64,000 bases of DNA from Lachnospiraceae bacterium (GTDB taxonomy: Bacteria; Bacillota; Clostridia; Lachnospirales; Lachnospiraceae). The translations under genes and the position numbers were made by a program. The notes under the pieces were generated by a model. The model made no database searches and was not told where the DNA came from. It saw only the letters and a list, made by a program, of their open reading frames with translations. Location of the stretch: the NCBI GenBank assembly GCA_017520425.1, contig JAFXFO010000022.1, forward strand, positions 1-64,000, read 5' to 3'. Below, in pieces: positions 63,385 to 64,000 of the stretch. Every line of letters starts with the position of its first letter. Positions within the stretch are counted from its first letter, which is position 1.

Positions 63385-64000
63385 CCAATTAACCAATCAG
63401 GAACTCTTTGTAAAAGAACACCGAAAACACCATCATCAAGTGGCGGCCTATCGAATCCTCATTTTTATTGGTTTTCTCTTACTTTGGGAACTCAGTGTAT
63501 TCTTTGGAGGTCTGGATGCTTTCTTTTTTTCCAGCCCCAGCCGTGTATTACAATGCTTTATTGATTTAACCCTTAACAAATCCTTGTTTATGCATATTGG
63601 TATCACCCTGTTAGAAACACTCATTAGTTTCCTTTTAGTATTAATTATCAGCTTGGTGGTGGCCACCGCACTATGGTACTCCGGCAAGCTTTCCGAGGTA
63701 CTGGAACCGTATCTTGTCATCCTGAACAGTCTTCCGAAATCAGCACTTGCACCACTGTTTATTGTGTGGCTCGGTACCGGAATGAGCACAATTATTGTAG
63801 CCGGAATATCGGTAGCTGTTTTTGGTTCCATTATCAGTTTTTACACAGCTTTTCAGCAAATCAGCCAATCCGAAATCACACTAATTTATACATTGGGCGG
63901 CGACAAAAATCACGCCCTTACCAAAGTAGTACTGCCCGGCTCCATACCCACTCTGATCAGTACCGCCAAAGTCAATATCGGATTGTCTTTGGTGGGTGTA
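63365..64000 (+). CDS. ABC importer permease, cut by right edge
   Basis: Partial gene; 212 codons are seen and the frame continues past the edge. An AAGGAG seven bases before the ATG at 63365 decides the start; an ATG three bases earlier is also possible. Hydrophobic helices are visible (ILIFIGFLLLWELSVFFGG, ISFLLVLIISLVVATALW). The EAA-like coupling loop region GGDKNHALTKVVLPGSIPTLIS fits the SsuC/ThiX type of permease (quoted in part as DKNHALTKVVLPGSIP). It overlaps the ATPase gene, its partner. Confidence 0.88.
   Translation, partial: MKTHSNSQLTNQELFVKEHRKHHHQVAAYRILIFIGFLLLWELSVFFGGLDAFFFSSPSRVLQCFIDLTLNKSLFMHIGITLLETLISFLLVLIISLVVATALWYSGKLSEVLEPYLVILNSLPKSALAPLFIVWLGTGMSTIIVAGISVAVFGSIISFYTAFQQISQSEITLIYTLGGDKNHALTKVVLPGSIPTLISTAKVNIGLSLVGV

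Overview
The window is a gene-dense, AT-leaning chromosomal segment of a low-GC Gram-positive anaerobe. Gene content and order point to the class Clostridia, most likely family Lachnospiraceae; the genus cannot be read from it. Supporting signs are sporulation-type genes (ylbJ-like, gerW/ytfJ), the rpmB / asp23 / DAK2 kinase / recG order, B12-dependent methionine synthase without a reactivation domain, a GGGtGRT protein beside a NifU-like scaffold, strong AGGAGG ribosome-binding sites and sigma-A promoters. Nearly everything is on the minus strand. No rRNA, tRNA, CRISPR array, intact insertion sequence or prophage is visible, and no intergenic gap exceeds about 200 bases.

Layout. 1-5301: histidine operon hisZ-hisG-hisD-hisB-hisIE (minus) with a near-consensus promoter, a palindrome in its leader and a structured 3' end; hisIE carries an extra N-terminal HisF-like barrel that looks catalytically dead. 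5316-11564: housekeeping run (RecU, two pseudouridine synthases, SDR, YgiQ radical SAM, HAD phosphatase). 11637-15554: ylbJ-like gene facing an amidase / coiled-coil / coaD / rsmD run. 15567-19845: a type II topoisomerase pair that looks more like ParC/ParE than GyrA/GyrB. 19883-25413: degV, recG, fakA-like DAK2 kinase, asp23, divergent rpmB. 25423-33984: J-domain protein, gerW/DUF2953 sporulation pair, Nudix, PBP/FtsW-RodA pair, U32 peptidase, ZapA. 34088-37814: ruvAB, a frame-broken YcxB-like remnant, MATE transporter.

37851-45193 is a branched-chain amino acid region: leuCD, a divergent LysR regulator, and ilvB, two separate ACT small subunits, and ilvC. A 9-mer (ATAACTTAT or its complement) occurs in the leuC-lysR spacer and again upstream of ilvC, suggesting a shared LysR regulon. 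It is followed by metH, a lipoprotein gene and a five-gene operon of an SPFH protein, small membrane proteins and zinc ribbons (48344-51905). Then come the GGGtGRT / NifU-like pair, a hexapeptide-repeat protein, a topoisomerase III with five C-terminal zinc/crawler modules, a GGDEF/EAL protein, an archaeal/fungal-type aspartate-semialdehyde dehydrogenase, argH, and on the plus strand the start of a nitrate/sulfonate/thiamine-precursor type ABC importer that runs off the right edge.

The best candidates for under-described biology are the SPFH/zinc-ribbon membrane operon, the GGGtGRT-scaffold pair, the HisF-like pseudo-domain on HisIE and the putative LysR regulon motif. Starts were often moved inward from the longest open frame to an ATG with a well-spaced ribosome-binding site.
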